Shown here in pieces: positions 1-7,847 of a stretch of DNA of 64,000 nt. The DNA is from Actinoplanes sp. L3-i22 (GTDB lineage: Bacteria > Actinomycetota > Actinomycetes > Mycobacteriales > Micromonosporaceae). How positions within the stretch are numbered: position 1 is the first letter of the stretch; each line of letters opens with the position of its first letter. The stretch spans positions 566,501 through 630,500 of the forward strand of contig NZ_AP024745.1 in assembly GCF_019704555.1 (NCBI RefSeq), given 5' to 3'. Position numbers and translations under genes: made by a program. The notes under the pieces are model-generated. The model did no database searches and was not told the origin of the DNA. It saw only the letters and a list, made by a program, of their open reading frames with translations.

Positions 1-1
1 A

Positions 2-721
2 CTGGTCCTGGTGCGCCACGCCGACGTGCTGACGCATCTGGAACAGGCGTTGAAGGCCGAGCCGAGCACGCACGTGGCCGTCGACCTGACCGAAGTCACC
101 TCAATGGACTCCTCCGGAGTCGCTCTGCTGCTGCTCGTGCGCCGGTGCGCGCGGCGCGCGGCCAAGACGTTCCACGTGGCCGGCACTCCCCCCGAGGTGC
201 TGAGACACCTCCATCTGGCCGGCCTGACCGTGTTCCTCGGCCTGCGCCCGCCGGACGACGCCCGCCTTTCACGCACCGGCGGCCCGGCCCCGCCGGAGTT
301 CGCCACCTCGGGCGGGCGCGCCGCGCCGCTCGCCGAGGTCCTCGACGAGGCGTTCGGCGGCGACAACATGGGACACATCCGGCGGCAGCTGTCCGGCTAC
401 GCCGACGGCCTGGCGATGTCCGGGCAGGAGCGCTACAACCTGCTGCTCGCGGCAACCGAGATCATGACCAACGCGGTACGTTACGGCGGCGGCTCGGGCC
501 ACATCACCGCTGCCGGACGCGGCAACCTGCTGTTCCTCAGCATCAGCGACAGCGGCCGCGGCATTCCCCGCCGCTACCGCGGCGAACGCCCCCGCCCGCG
601 CCCCGGCCACATCGGCCTCTACGGCCTGTGGCTGGTGGGCCAGATCTGCCAGCGGGTCGACATCGACACCGGCCCCGGCGGCACCAGGGTTCAGCTGACC
701 TTCGCGGTCGCGACCGGGTGA
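2..721 (+). CDS. STAS-HATPase fusion, partner-switching sigma regulator (5' partial)
   Basis: Fused anti-sigma-antagonist-like and anti-sigma-kinase-like protein. The frame is open to the window edge, so the true start lies upstream; the first internal GTG is at 11. Counting from that GTG, residues 1-75 form a STAS domain with the phosphorylatable DSSG motif (residues 33-36). Residues about 110-235 form a GHKL ATPase with an N-box (EIMTNAVRYGG), a G1 box (DSGRGIP) and a late G-rich strand (GPGGTR). In the family, RsbW-type kinases bind sigma factors or phosphorylate STAS antagonists at such a serine. Having both on one chain suggests internal regulation. The stop overlaps the start of the SpoIIE-type phosphatase gene, which would supply the dephosphorylating activity. 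The partner sigma factor is not in the window. Confidence 0.85.
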   Translation: MVLVRHADVLTHLEQALKAEPSTHVAVDLTEVTSMDSSGVALLLLVRRCARRAAKTFHVAGTPPEVLRHLHLAGLTVFLGLRPPDDARLSRTGGPAPPEFATSGGRAAPLAEVLDEAFGGDNMGHIRRQLSGYADGLAMSGQERYNLLLAATEIMTNAVRYGGGSGHITAAGRGNLLFLSISDSGRGIPRRYRGERPRPRPGHIGLYGLWLVGQICQRVDIDTGPGGTRVQLTFAVATG

Positions 722-2121
722 CCGTCCGGCACACCGCCATGAACGGCAACCAGCACGACGACGACGCGCCCGTCGAGGCCGGCGGTGCGGCCTGCCCCGA
801 CCGGGGACGGGATCTGCTCATCGCGGCGTACCGGACGCTGGGCCGGTCACTGAACCTCGACCGCACCGCCGCTGCCGCCGTCCGCCTCGCCCTCCCCGAG
901 CTGGCCCGGGTGGCGGTGCTCGTCCTCGCCGTCGACCGGCAGGAGGCGCGGTGGTGGGCGGCAGGTCAGGAGAGCGCGCCGGCCCCGAAACCGGATCAGG
1001 ACAACACGGTCGCTCAGGCCGACCTGCCCGGCTGGATCCAGGCAACCCTCACCGACTCCGGCGGCGCCCGGGTCCGGCCCATCCCGCCCGGCCGATGGGC
1101 CCTGCCCGACGGCGCCGAGCACCAGGGTCACGGCGTGATCGTCCGGGTGACGTACTCCTACCAGGGCCGGGGCGCGCTGCTGCTGTTGCGCGACCCCGAT
1201 CAGGCGACCTTCACCGAGGCCGGCCGATCGGTCGCGGCCGAGTTCGGGACCGCGGTCAATCGCGCGGTGACGGCGGCCGTGCTCTACCGCGAGCAGGCCG
1301 AGGTCGCCGAGACTCTGCGCACGGCGCTGCTGCCCGCGCCGATACCCGACGTCGCCGGTCTCGAGCTGGCGTCCGTGTACCGGCCGGCCCGCGAGGCGCT
1401 GCGCATCGGTGGCGACATCGTGCACGCCGAGCCGCGCACCGAGGGCGGCGTGTTCTGCGTCCTGGGCGACGTCTGCGGCAAGGGCGTCGAGGCGGCGGTG
1501 GCCGGCAACCGGCTACGACAGTCGCTCCAGGTGCTGCGCCGGATCAACGGACAACCCCTGGACATGCTGAACCTGCTGAACGCGGCGACCTTCGACCCGC
1601 ACTCCACCGAGGCGACGCAGTTCGCCACCCTGATCGTCGGCGTCGTCGAGGCGCTGCCGCACGGGGGTGCCCGGCTGCGACTGGCCGCCGGCGGCCACCC
1701 GCCACCACTGGTCGTGCGGCAGACCGGAACCGTGGACCCGGTACCCATCGGCGGCATGATGCTCGGCGTCGAACACCCGGCGACGTTCGCCGAGGCGACG
1801 ATCCAGCTCGCCCCGGAAGAGGCCTGCGTGCTCTACACCGACGGGGTCGTCGACGCCGAGGGCGGCCCGTACGGCGAGCCGTTCGGCCTGCGCCGTCTCG
1901 TCACCCTGCTGGGCGAGTACACCGGCATGCCGGCCGCCCTGGTGACCGAGCGGATCGGGCAGCGGACCGGCGACTGGCTGGGCCGAAGCGATCACGACGA
2001 CATCGCGGCCCTGGTCATCCGGGCCACCCCGGCGAAACGAAACCACCGCCGCCATGATCGACCCGTTGTTACCGATGAGTTTCCTAAGGTGCGGTCCGGG
2101 GTGCACAATCACCGATCATGA
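718..2121 (+). CDS. GAF-SpoIIE (PP2C-type) serine phosphatase
   Basis: Cytoplasmic phosphatase of the RsbU/SpoIIE class that would dephosphorylate a STAS anti-sigma antagonist. A GAF-like sensor region covers residues about 30-185 and the PP2C core residues 215-440. Metal-site motifs are visible: IGGD (about 230-233), GDVCGKG (about 250), YTDGV (about 373) and the late DDIAA. The GTG at 718 overlaps the stop of the upstream STAS-HATPase gene (GTGA), so the two are translationally coupled; ATG 739 is an alternative start. The usual second acidic residue in GGDxxD is replaced by histidine (GGDIVH). The C-terminus overlaps the next gene by 4 nt. Confidence 0.88.
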   Translation: MTVRHTAMNGNQHDDDAPVEAGGAACPDRGRDLLIAAYRTLGRSLNLDRTAAAAVRLALPELARVAVLVLAVDRQEARWWAAGQESAPAPKPDQDNTVAQADLPGWIQATLTDSGGARVRPIPPGRWALPDGAEHQGHGVIVRVTYSYQGRGALLLLRDPDQATFTEAGRSVAAEFGTAVNRAVTAAVLYREQAEVAETLRTALLPAPIPDVAGLELASVYRPAREALRIGGDIVHAEPRTEGGVFCVLGDVCGKGVEAAVAGNRLRQSLQVLRRINGQPLDMLNLLNAATFDPHSTEATQFATLIVGVVEALPHGGARLRLAAGGHPPPLVVRQTGTVDPVPIGGMMLGVEHPATFAEATIQLAPEEACVLYTDGVVDAEGGPYGEPFGLRRLVTLLGEYTGMPAALVTERIGQRTGDWLGRSDHDDIAALVIRATPAKRNHRRHDRPVVTDEFPKVRSGVHNHRS

Positions 2122-3356
2122 GCGATCGTTCACGTGATTTCGAGGTGGTCATCTACGGCGCCACCGGCTTCGTCGGTGTGCTGGTGGCGCGCTATCTCGC
2201 CGGGCACGCGCCGGCCGGCACCCGGATCGCGCTGGCCGGGCGCTCAGCGGCGAAACTGGCGGCGGTGAAGTCCCGGCTGAACGTGGACTGGCCGATTCTG
2301 ATCGCCGACGCGGCCGACCCGGACGCGCTGGCCACGCTGGCCGGGCGCACCCGCGTGGTGATCACCACGGTCGGGCCGTACGCGAAGTTCGGCCTTCCGC
2401 TCGTGCACGCCTGCGCCGCGGCCGGCACCGACTACGTCGACCTGACCGGTGAGGTGCTGTTCGCCCGGGACAGCATCGACCAGAACCACGAGCTCGCGCG
2501 CGGCACCGGTGCGCGGATCGTGCACTCGTGCGGCTTCGACTCCATCCCGTCCGACCTCGGCGTGCACGTCCTGCACCAGCTGATCGCCGCGGACGGCGCG
2601 GGCGAGCTGACCGACACCACGCTCGTCGTCACCAGCCTGCGCGGCGGGATCAGCGGCGGCACCATCGACTCGATGCGCAACCAGGTGGACGTGATGAAGC
2701 GGGAGCCGGCGCTGCGGCGGGTGGCCGGAAGCCCGTACTCGCTGAGCCCGGACCGCCAGGCCGAGCCGAAGGTGGGCCGGCAGAGCGACCTGGACACGTT
2801 CCCGGCCTCCGAAGTGGACCCGAAGCTGCGCGGCCGGCTCGCGCCGTTCGTGATGGCGTCCTACAACACCCGGGTGGTCCGGCGCAGCAACGCGTTGCGC
2901 TCCTGGGCGTACGGGCGGACCTTCAAGTACCGCGAGGCGATGAGCGTCGGCGCGTCACCGCTGTCCCCGGTGATCGCGATCGGGACGAAGCTGGGCCTGG
3001 GCGCGCTGTTCGCCGGGCTCGCGGTGCCGCCCACCCGCTTCCTGCTGGACCGGATCCTGCCGAAACCGGGCACCGGGCCGAGCGAGAAGTCGCAGCAGGA
3101 GGGCCACTTCACCATGGACATCTTCACGACGACGACGTCCGGCGCGCGGTACACCGCCCGGGTGCGGGCCAAGGGCGACCCGGGCTACGCGGCGACCTCG
3201 GTGATGCTCGGCGAGTCCGCGCTGGCCCTGGCGCTGGACCGGGCGGCGCTGCCGCCGTCCGAGGGCGGCGTCCTGACCCCGGCCACCGCCATCGGCGACG
3301 CGCTGGTCAGCCGCCTCCGGTCCGCCGGCCTCGAGATCACCGCCCGCCGACTCTGA
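2118..3356 (+). CDS. Saccharopine dehydrogenase-like NAD(P)-binding reductase
   Basis: 412 residues, beginning with a Rossmann nucleotide-binding motif (IYGATGFVG, about residues 12-20) typical of the saccharopine dehydrogenase/trans-acting enoyl reductase family. In mycobacteria, members act as lone enoyl reductases in lipid synthesis, but the substrate here cannot be assigned. There is no clear membrane segment, although the stretch GLGALFAGLAVPP near residue 290-305 is hydrophobic, as in family members that associate with membranes. The start ATG overlaps the phosphatase stop (ATGA), so this gene is co-translated with a signalling pair that it does not obviously belong to. Confidence 0.85.
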   Translation: MSDRSRDFEVVIYGATGFVGVLVARYLAGHAPAGTRIALAGRSAAKLAAVKSRLNVDWPILIADAADPDALATLAGRTRVVITTVGPYAKFGLPLVHACAAAGTDYVDLTGEVLFARDSIDQNHELARGTGARIVHSCGFDSIPSDLGVHVLHQLIAADGAGELTDTTLVVTSLRGGISGGTIDSMRNQVDVMKREPALRRVAGSPYSLSPDRQAEPKVGRQSDLDTFPASEVDPKLRGRLAPFVMASYNTRVVRRSNALRSWAYGRTFKYREAMSVGASPLSPVIAIGTKLGLGALFAGLAVPPTRFLLDRILPKPGTGPSEKSQQEGHFTMDIFTTTTSGARYTARVRAKGDPGYAATSVMLGESALALALDRAALPPSEGGVLTPATAIGDALVSRLRSAGLEITARRL

Positions 3357-3360
3357 CCCC

Positions 3361-3445
3361 GGCCGCTTTTGCTCACGGTCGCTGTTCCGCCCAAGGCCGC
3401 TGCTCCTCACGGAGATCAAGGGCCGCTTTCGGTACGACCGTGAGC
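3361..3445. repeat. Short direct repeats and long inverted repeat between convergent genes
   Basis: The 109-bp gap between convergent genes holds three copies of GGCCGCT (3361, 3395, 3421), the first two followed by a related ctcacgg. It also holds an 11-bp perfect inverted repeat, GCTCACGGTCG (3371-3381) with CGACCGTGAGC (3435-3445). It could fold into a long stem that ends transcription from both sides. No T tract is present, so terminator function is only a guess. Confidence 0.5.
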
Positions 3446-3465
3446 GCCGGCCGGCAAGGCTCGGG

Positions 3466-4149
3466 TCAGACCGGGCGCCGGGCGATCAGCTCGAACACGT
3501 GCCAGTGCTTGGGACCGCTGAAGGCCGGGCCGATCTCGTCCTGCTCGTGCCAGTGCTCGATGGTCAGGCCGTCGGCCAGCGCCCGCGCCCCGGCGGCGGT
3601 CAGGAACGTCATCCACGGCGTGGCGGACCAGGCGTCGTGGACGCCGAAGACGTCGACGGCGACCCGGCCGCCCGGGCGCAGTGCCGCGCGGATCAGGGTC
3701 CACACGCGATCGAAGGACGCGGGCTCCTGGAACGGCAGGGCGTAGCCGGCGTAGATCAGGTCGGCCGGCGGGAGCTCGGTGATCTGCTCGAAGCCGAGCA
3801 GGTGGGCGGTCAGCGCCGGGTGGCCGCGGTCGGCGGCGACCAGCATCGTCGGGTCGCTGTCGTAGGCGACGACCCGCCAGCCGTCGTCGAGCAGGGCGCG
3901 GGTCTCGCGGCCGGCGCCGCAACCCAGGTCGACGGCCGTCCGACCGGCGCCCCGGCCGGCCAGGTCCATCGCTCGGCGGCAGGTCTCACGGACAGGGCGG
4001 TCGGCCTGCTCGGCGTTGTAGGTCGCCCAGTGCCCGTCGGTGGTGGCGGGCAGGATCCGGCTGCCGGGAGCGGTCGCTGGCGTGGCCGGGCCGGCGGGCG
4101 GGATCGGCGGGGTGGGGCGGGATGGGGGCGTACCCGGGAAGTTGGACAT
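3466..4149 (-). CDS. Class I SAM-dependent methyltransferase
   Basis: 227 residues. The first 35 are Pro/Ala-rich and probably disordered. The SAM-binding motif I VDLGCGAGRE lies at about residues 73-82, followed by motif II (VVAYDSDPTM). Near residue 150 comes a post-I region, GGRVAVDVFG, typical of methyltransferase_11/25-type small-molecule enzymes. The substrate is unknown. It is transcribed alone, convergent with the reductase gene and divergent from the GNAT gene. The start ATG at 4149 lacks a good Shine-Dalgarno sequence, and an internal start after the Pro-rich segment is possible. Confidence 0.85.
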   Translation of the reverse strand: MSNFPGTPPSRPTPPIPPAGPATPATAPGSRILPATTDGHWATYNAEQADRPVRETCRRAMDLAGRGAGRTAVDLGCGAGRETRALLDDGWRVVAYDSDPTMLVAADRGHPALTAHLLGFEQITELPPADLIYAGYALPFQEPASFDRVWTLIRAALRPGGRVAVDVFGVHDAWSATPWMTFLTAAGARALADGLTIEHWHEQDEIGPAFSGPKHWHVFELIARRPV

Positions 4150-4309
4150 GGAGCAAATGCTGCCGTGCGCGACAAGCTGGGGTGAAGGGTGCCTGAAGGG
4201 CGCCCTGGATGAAATCGGTAATCCGACGGATCGGCGGTCAAGAATCGTCTGCTGTGACCTGTCGAATCGCCACTAGCCGCATACGGGTCTTTCTGGGCAG
4301 GATCTGGGG

Positions 4310-4918
4310 GTGACCGCCCGCCCGCTGCCGCACCCGCTGAGGTTGGCGGGCAATGGCGTCGTGCTGCGCGAATGGACGCCCGACGATCTGGAAGATCTCG
4401 TGGCAATGCTGGACGAGCCGGACATCGCGCGCTGGACGCCGATGCCGTCCCCGTTCGACGTCGAGGCGGGGCTGGCCTATCTGAAACGGGCCCGGCAGGG
4501 GCGGCTGACCGGGCGGCGGATCCAGCTCGCGATCACCACGGACGGGTTCACCCCGCTGGGTGAGGTGCTGCTGTTCGGGGTCGAGCCGGCCCTGGGCGAG
4601 GCCGAGCTGGGCTATCTGGTCGGGGCGGCCCATCGGCGGCGCGGGCTGGCGTCGGCCGCGTTGTCGCTGCTCACCGAGTATGCCTGCGGCACGCTGCGGT
4701 TGAGCCGGCTGCTGCTGCGGATCGACCCGGGCAACTCGGCGAGCACCGCGGTGGCCCGCCGGTGCGGCTACCGGCTGACCGGCGAGCCGCCGATCCCACA
4801 GGAGGGGCCGTACGGCCCGACCAGCCTCGACACCTGGGAGTACGTGGACGGCCTGCCCGGCGCGCGCCGCGAACGCCTGAGAAATGTCGCAGCCCGGCGG
4901 TACGGTCGTCGCACCTGA
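4310..4918 (+). CDS. GNAT-family N-acetyltransferase (RimJ-like)
   Basis: 202-residue GNAT protein with the layout of RimJ/RimL-type acetyltransferases: the N-terminal phrase LREWTPDDLEDL, the core strand ELGYLVG and the acetyl-CoA pyrophosphate loop RRRGLAS (about residues 108-114). The GTG start at 4310 is chosen because the protein aligns from there with no missing core element. The 160-bp gap upstream is shared with the divergent methyltransferase and should contain both promoters. The acceptor substrate cannot be inferred. Confidence 0.85.
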   Translation: MTARPLPHPLRLAGNGVVLREWTPDDLEDLVAMLDEPDIARWTPMPSPFDVEAGLAYLKRARQGRLTGRRIQLAITTDGFTPLGEVLLFGVEPALGEAELGYLVGAAHRRRGLASAALSLLTEYACGTLRLSRLLLRIDPGNSASTAVARRCGYRLTGEPPIPQEGPYGPTSLDTWEYVDGLPGARRERLRNVAARRYGRRT

Positions 4919-4937
4919 CCGACCGGGAGGTGGGCGA

Positions 4938-6029
4938 ATGATCAACGTGGATCGCACCCAGGTGATGGCCTTCCGCCTGGCCGCCCTCGGGCTCGCCGAG
5001 CGCGGCGACGCGCGGCCGGCCGACCTGCCGGTGCTCGACCTGGGCGTGCAGGAGTACACCCCGGGCTCGACCAGCGTCGCGCTGGCCGCGCGGACCAGTG
5101 CCGACCTGGAGGATGACCGCCTGGTCACGGTCTGGGCGGCGCGCGGGGCGCCGCAGCTGCACCGGCTGGGCGACGTCGCGGCGCTGAGCGAGCGGCTCTG
5201 GCCGGTCAGCGACGCCGACGCGAGCGCGCGGATCAAGAGCGGCGCGATCCCGCAGGCGGCGCGGCTCGGGGTCGCGGCGCTGCGGGCCACGGCGGAGGCG
5301 TTCCGCGAGGTGGTGCGCGAGCCGATGCCGCGCGGCGCGGCGAGCACCGGGGTCAGCGCGCTGGTGCCGCGCGAGCTGACCTTCGACTGCAAGGCCTGCC
5401 GGGCCCGGCACATCTCCGGGACGGTCTGGCAGCAGGCCGGGCTGGCCGGCGGCGTGCGGGTGCTGTCCCGGGGGCGGGACGCGATGCTCGGGCCGCTGGA
5501 CACCGGCCCGATCCCGGCCGCCAATCGGGGCATCGCCGAGCTGATCGCGACCTACCTGCGGTTCCTCGGTCCGGCCGGGCCCGCGGAGGTCGCGAAATAC
5601 CTGCTCAGCACTACTGCGGAGATTCGTGCGGTCTGGCCCGCCGAGCTGGTCGAGTTGCGGGTCGACGGGCGTAAGGCGTGGCTGCCGGCCGACCGGGTGG
5701 GCGCGCTGGAGTCGGCTGCCACGCCGACGCGGGCCCGGCTCCTGCCGGCGATGGATCCGCTGCTCCAGGGGCGGGATCGGGACGTTCTCGTGCCGGAGCG
5801 GGAGCGGCACAAAGAGGTGTGGCGGGTGCTCGGCAATCCCGGGGTGGTGCTGCTCGACGGGGAGATCGCCGGGGTGTGGCGTCCGCGGCTGTCCGGGAAG
5901 AAGCGGGTGGACCTGACGGTGACCGCCTTCGGGCCGCTCACGGCCGCCCGGCGCGAGCGGATCGAGGCCGAGGCGGCGCAGGTGGCCCGGGCCCGCGGGG
6001 TCCCGTCCGCCACCACGACCTTCGAGTGA
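4938..6029 (+). CDS. Winged-helix DNA-binding domain protein (AlkZ/YcaQ-like)
   Basis: 363 residues, resembling the HTH_42/winged-helix DNA-binding family that includes AlkZ glycosylases. Recognisable family phrases are LGVQEYTPGSTSVAL (near residue 28-42), DAMLGPLDT (mid) and MDPLLQGRDRD (near 275). The catalytic Q-x-Q pair of true AlkZ is not clearly present, so DNA glycosylase activity should not be assumed. ATG 4938 is chosen over 4884 because a GGGAGG ribosome site lies 8 nt upstream. No operon partner. Confidence 0.8.
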   Translation: MINVDRTQVMAFRLAALGLAERGDARPADLPVLDLGVQEYTPGSTSVALAARTSADLEDDRLVTVWAARGAPQLHRLGDVAALSERLWPVSDADASARIKSGAIPQAARLGVAALRATAEAFREVVREPMPRGAASTGVSALVPRELTFDCKACRARHISGTVWQQAGLAGGVRVLSRGRDAMLGPLDTGPIPAANRGIAELIATYLRFLGPAGPAEVAKYLLSTTAEIRAVWPAELVELRVDGRKAWLPADRVGALESAATPTRARLLPAMDPLLQGRDRDVLVPERERHKEVWRVLGNPGVVLLDGEIAGVWRPRLSGKKRVDLTVTAFGPLTAARRERIEAEAAQVARARGVPSATTTFE

Positions 6030-6196
6030 CCAGGCCGCTTCCGCCGCCCGTGTTTGTCGCACCCGGCTGCGGGCGCGGCGTGTGGCGTCTCGACGGCTGC
6101 GCGCGGGGCGTGTGGCGTGCTGGGTTGGGCTGCGGGTGCGGGCCCGGGGTGTTTGGGGTCGTGGGGTGATGCGGCAGGCTGGGCTTTGGTGGCCGC

Positions 6197-6202
6197 TACG
6201 GT
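6197..6202 (+). promoter_or_regulatory. Candidate -10 box of leaderless transcript
   Basis: TACGGT is followed by 6 nt and then the GTG at 6209. There is no Shine-Dalgarno site between them, which fits a leaderless mRNA. Confidence 0.5.
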
Positions 6203-6208
6203 GTTCGG

Positions 6209-6796
6209 GTGAGCACGATCGGGTTCCTGCATACCGCTGAGGTGCACGTGGCGACGTTCCGTGCGCTGGTCGCCGAGCTGGCGCCGGGGTGGCGGGACGA
6301 GCATGTGGTCGACCCGAGCCTGCTCGCCGACGCGCGGGCCGGGATTCCGGTCGAGGAACGGGTCCGGGCGCGGCTGGGGGAGCTGGCCGGGGCCGACGTG
6401 ATCGTCTGCACCTGCTCGACGATCGGGCCGGAGGCGGAACGCGCCGGGGTGGTTCGCGGGGACCGGCCGATGGCGCGGGCCGCGGTCGCCATCGGCGGGC
6501 GGATCGCGGTGGCCTACGCGGTGGAGTCCACGCTGGAGCCGACGACCGCTTTGCTGCTGGAGGAGGATCCCGGGGCGGATCTGGTGCCGGTGCCGTGCTT
6601 GGCGGCCTGGTCGTACTTCGAGGCCGGGGAGCTGGGCCGCTACCACGAGGCGATCGCGGCCCAGCTGCGTGACGTGGCGGCCGACGTGATCGTGCTGGCC
6701 CAGCCGAGCATGGCCCCGGCCGCCGCCCTGCTACCCGGCCGTCTGGTGCTGTCCAGCCCCCGAGCCGCCGTCCTCGCCGCCCTCCAGCACCCCTGA
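6209..6796 (+). CDS. Asp/Glu racemase-like protein
   Basis: 195 residues. The N-terminal HTAEVHV, the central VCTCSTIG (about residues 70-77) with a Cys in the position of a racemase nucleophile, and the C-terminal VLAQPSM match small Asp/Glu/hydantoin racemase superfamily proteins common in actinomycetes. The second catalytic Cys may be C123 in VPVPCLAAW. The true substrate is unknown. The start GTG directly follows a TANNNT box, so the transcript is probably leaderless. The gene end is duplicated in the downstream repeat array. Confidence 0.75.
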   Translation: MSTIGFLHTAEVHVATFRALVAELAPGWRDEHVVDPSLLADARAGIPVEERVRARLGELAGADVIVCTCSTIGPEAERAGVVRGDRPMARAAVAIGGRIAVAYAVESTLEPTTALLLEEDPGADLVPVPCLAAWSYFEAGELGRYHEAIAAQLRDVAADVIVLAQPSMAPAAALLPGRLVLSSPRAAVLAALQHP

Positions 6797-6875
6797 CCGC
6801 GAGCCGCCGCGTTCTAGTACTCCTGACCGCGAGGCGAGGCGTTCCAGTACTCCTGACCGCGAGGCGCCGCGCTCG
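6786..6875. repeat. 30-bp tandem repeat, three copies, starting at a stop codon
   Basis: Three 30-bp units start at 6786, 6816 and 6846. The first contains the last codons and the TGA of the racemase-like gene, so each later copy also carries an in-frame TGACCGCGAG. The copies differ at a few positions. Confidence 0.85.
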
Positions 6876-6890
6876 GACGCCGCGCCGACA

Positions 6891-6944
6891 CTGGTCCTGG
6901 TCCTGGTCCTGGTCCTGGTCCTGGTCCTGGTCCTGGGACTGGGA
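6891..6944. repeat. CTGGTC hexamer microsatellite
   Basis: Seven perfect CTGGTC units (6891-6932) followed by two CTGGGA variants (6933-6944), in the gap between convergent genes. There is no coding role. Confidence 0.95.
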
Positions 6945-6999
6945 CTCGGCCCGGGCTGAGGTTGGTTCCGGGCTGGCCTGGGCCTGGGTTGTGCTGCGC

Positions 7000-7120
7000 C
7001 CGAGCCGCGCCGAGCCGGGCCGGGCCGAGCCAGGCCGAGCCTAGCCGGGCCAGGCCGGGCCGAGCCGAGCCGGGCCGGGCCGGGCCGAGCCGAGCCGGGT
7101 GGGGTGGGGGCGGGCGGGCT
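7000..7120. repeat. GCCGA/GCCGG pentamer-rich tract
   Basis: A degenerate array of 5-bp units alternating GCCGA, GCCGG and GCCAG. With the two arrays above it fills most of the 395-bp non-coding gap 6797-7191, in which I see no gene. It encodes low-complexity open frames in several phases, none of them credible. Confidence 0.85.
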
Positions 7121-7191
7121 GGGCTGGGTGGGGCTGAGTGTGAGCGAGCCCGCGCCGTGCCGGGCGCGGGCTCGATCGGAGGAGGCCGGTC

Positions 7192-7467
7192 TCAGGGAGT
7201 GCGGAACTTGCGCAGGCGGTAGAACGCGCCGGCCGCGGTGACGAGGCTCCAGGCGGCGACGGTGACGGCGGCGATCCACCAGCCGACCGCACCGAGGACG
7301 ATCGCGGCGACGGCTATCGCGGCGGCGACGAAGAACAGGGCTAACGGGGGCCGGGGGGCCGGAACACTGAAGTTCCCGCCGCCCATCCGGGCGCAGAAGT
7401 CGGGGTCGTCGCGCCGGAGCTGGCGCTCCAGCTGTGCCAGCCGTCGGCTGTCCTCTTTGCTGAGCAT
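7192..7467 (-). CDS. DUF3040 membrane protein
   Basis: 91-residue small actinobacterial membrane protein of the DUF3040 family. The N-terminal amphipathic segment (LSKEDSRRLAQLERQL, residues 2-17) and DDPDF are the family signature. Two closely spaced membrane segments follow (about residues 40-60 and 63-83), ending with a short basic tail. Function is unknown; family members are abundant and often developmentally expressed. ATG 7467 is preceded by GGAAGG about 9 nt upstream. Confidence 0.88.
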   Translation of the reverse strand: MLSKEDSRRLAQLERQLRRDDPDFCARMGGGNFSVPAPRPPLALFFVAAAIAVAAIVLGAVGWWIAAVTVAAWSLVTAAGAFYRLRKFRTP

Positions 7468-7769
7468 GTTTTGCTACCTTCCGGTCGCCGCGCCGGTGAA
7501 GCAAGGATCGAGGGTCGGCTATCCCGATCAAAGCCCATTGTTACCTCTGAGTTGCTTCCGTGATACGTCTGCGTGTGCCGAATTTTTCGCCCGAACTACC
7601 TGTGGACCCGATCGACGCGCCCAGCGGGGGATATGACCGGAAAGGTGTTCGGCACCCGGTACAACGGCTTTGCCGTGTTTCGATGACGGTGCGAACCGTC
7701 CGAATGCCGTCCCACGGATCGAGCCGATCAGGTCAGATGGCGAGAGAAACGACTGGTCACGGGGCTGCG
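7468..7769. other. Non-coding gap upstream of DUF3040
   Basis: No gene seen. It holds the minus-strand promoter region of the DUF3040 gene and a small hairpin, GACGGT-gcga-ACCGTC (7685-7700). Base composition is slightly less GC-rich than its neighbours. Confidence 0.6.
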
Positions 7770-7802
7770 AAAAACGCGGCGCCCGAGTTATCGGGCGCCG
7801 CG
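7770..7802 (-). terminator. Intrinsic terminator of GT2-GtrA gene
   Basis: On the minus strand, a 12-bp perfect stem (CGCGGCGCCCGA / TCGGGCGCCGCG) with a 4-nt loop is followed directly by TTTTT. It sits 46 nt past the stop of the glycosyltransferase gene. Confidence 0.92.
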
Positions 7803-7847
7803 CAGTTGATGTTCCGAATCGAAGGATCGAAGACAGTGCGAGGGGGA

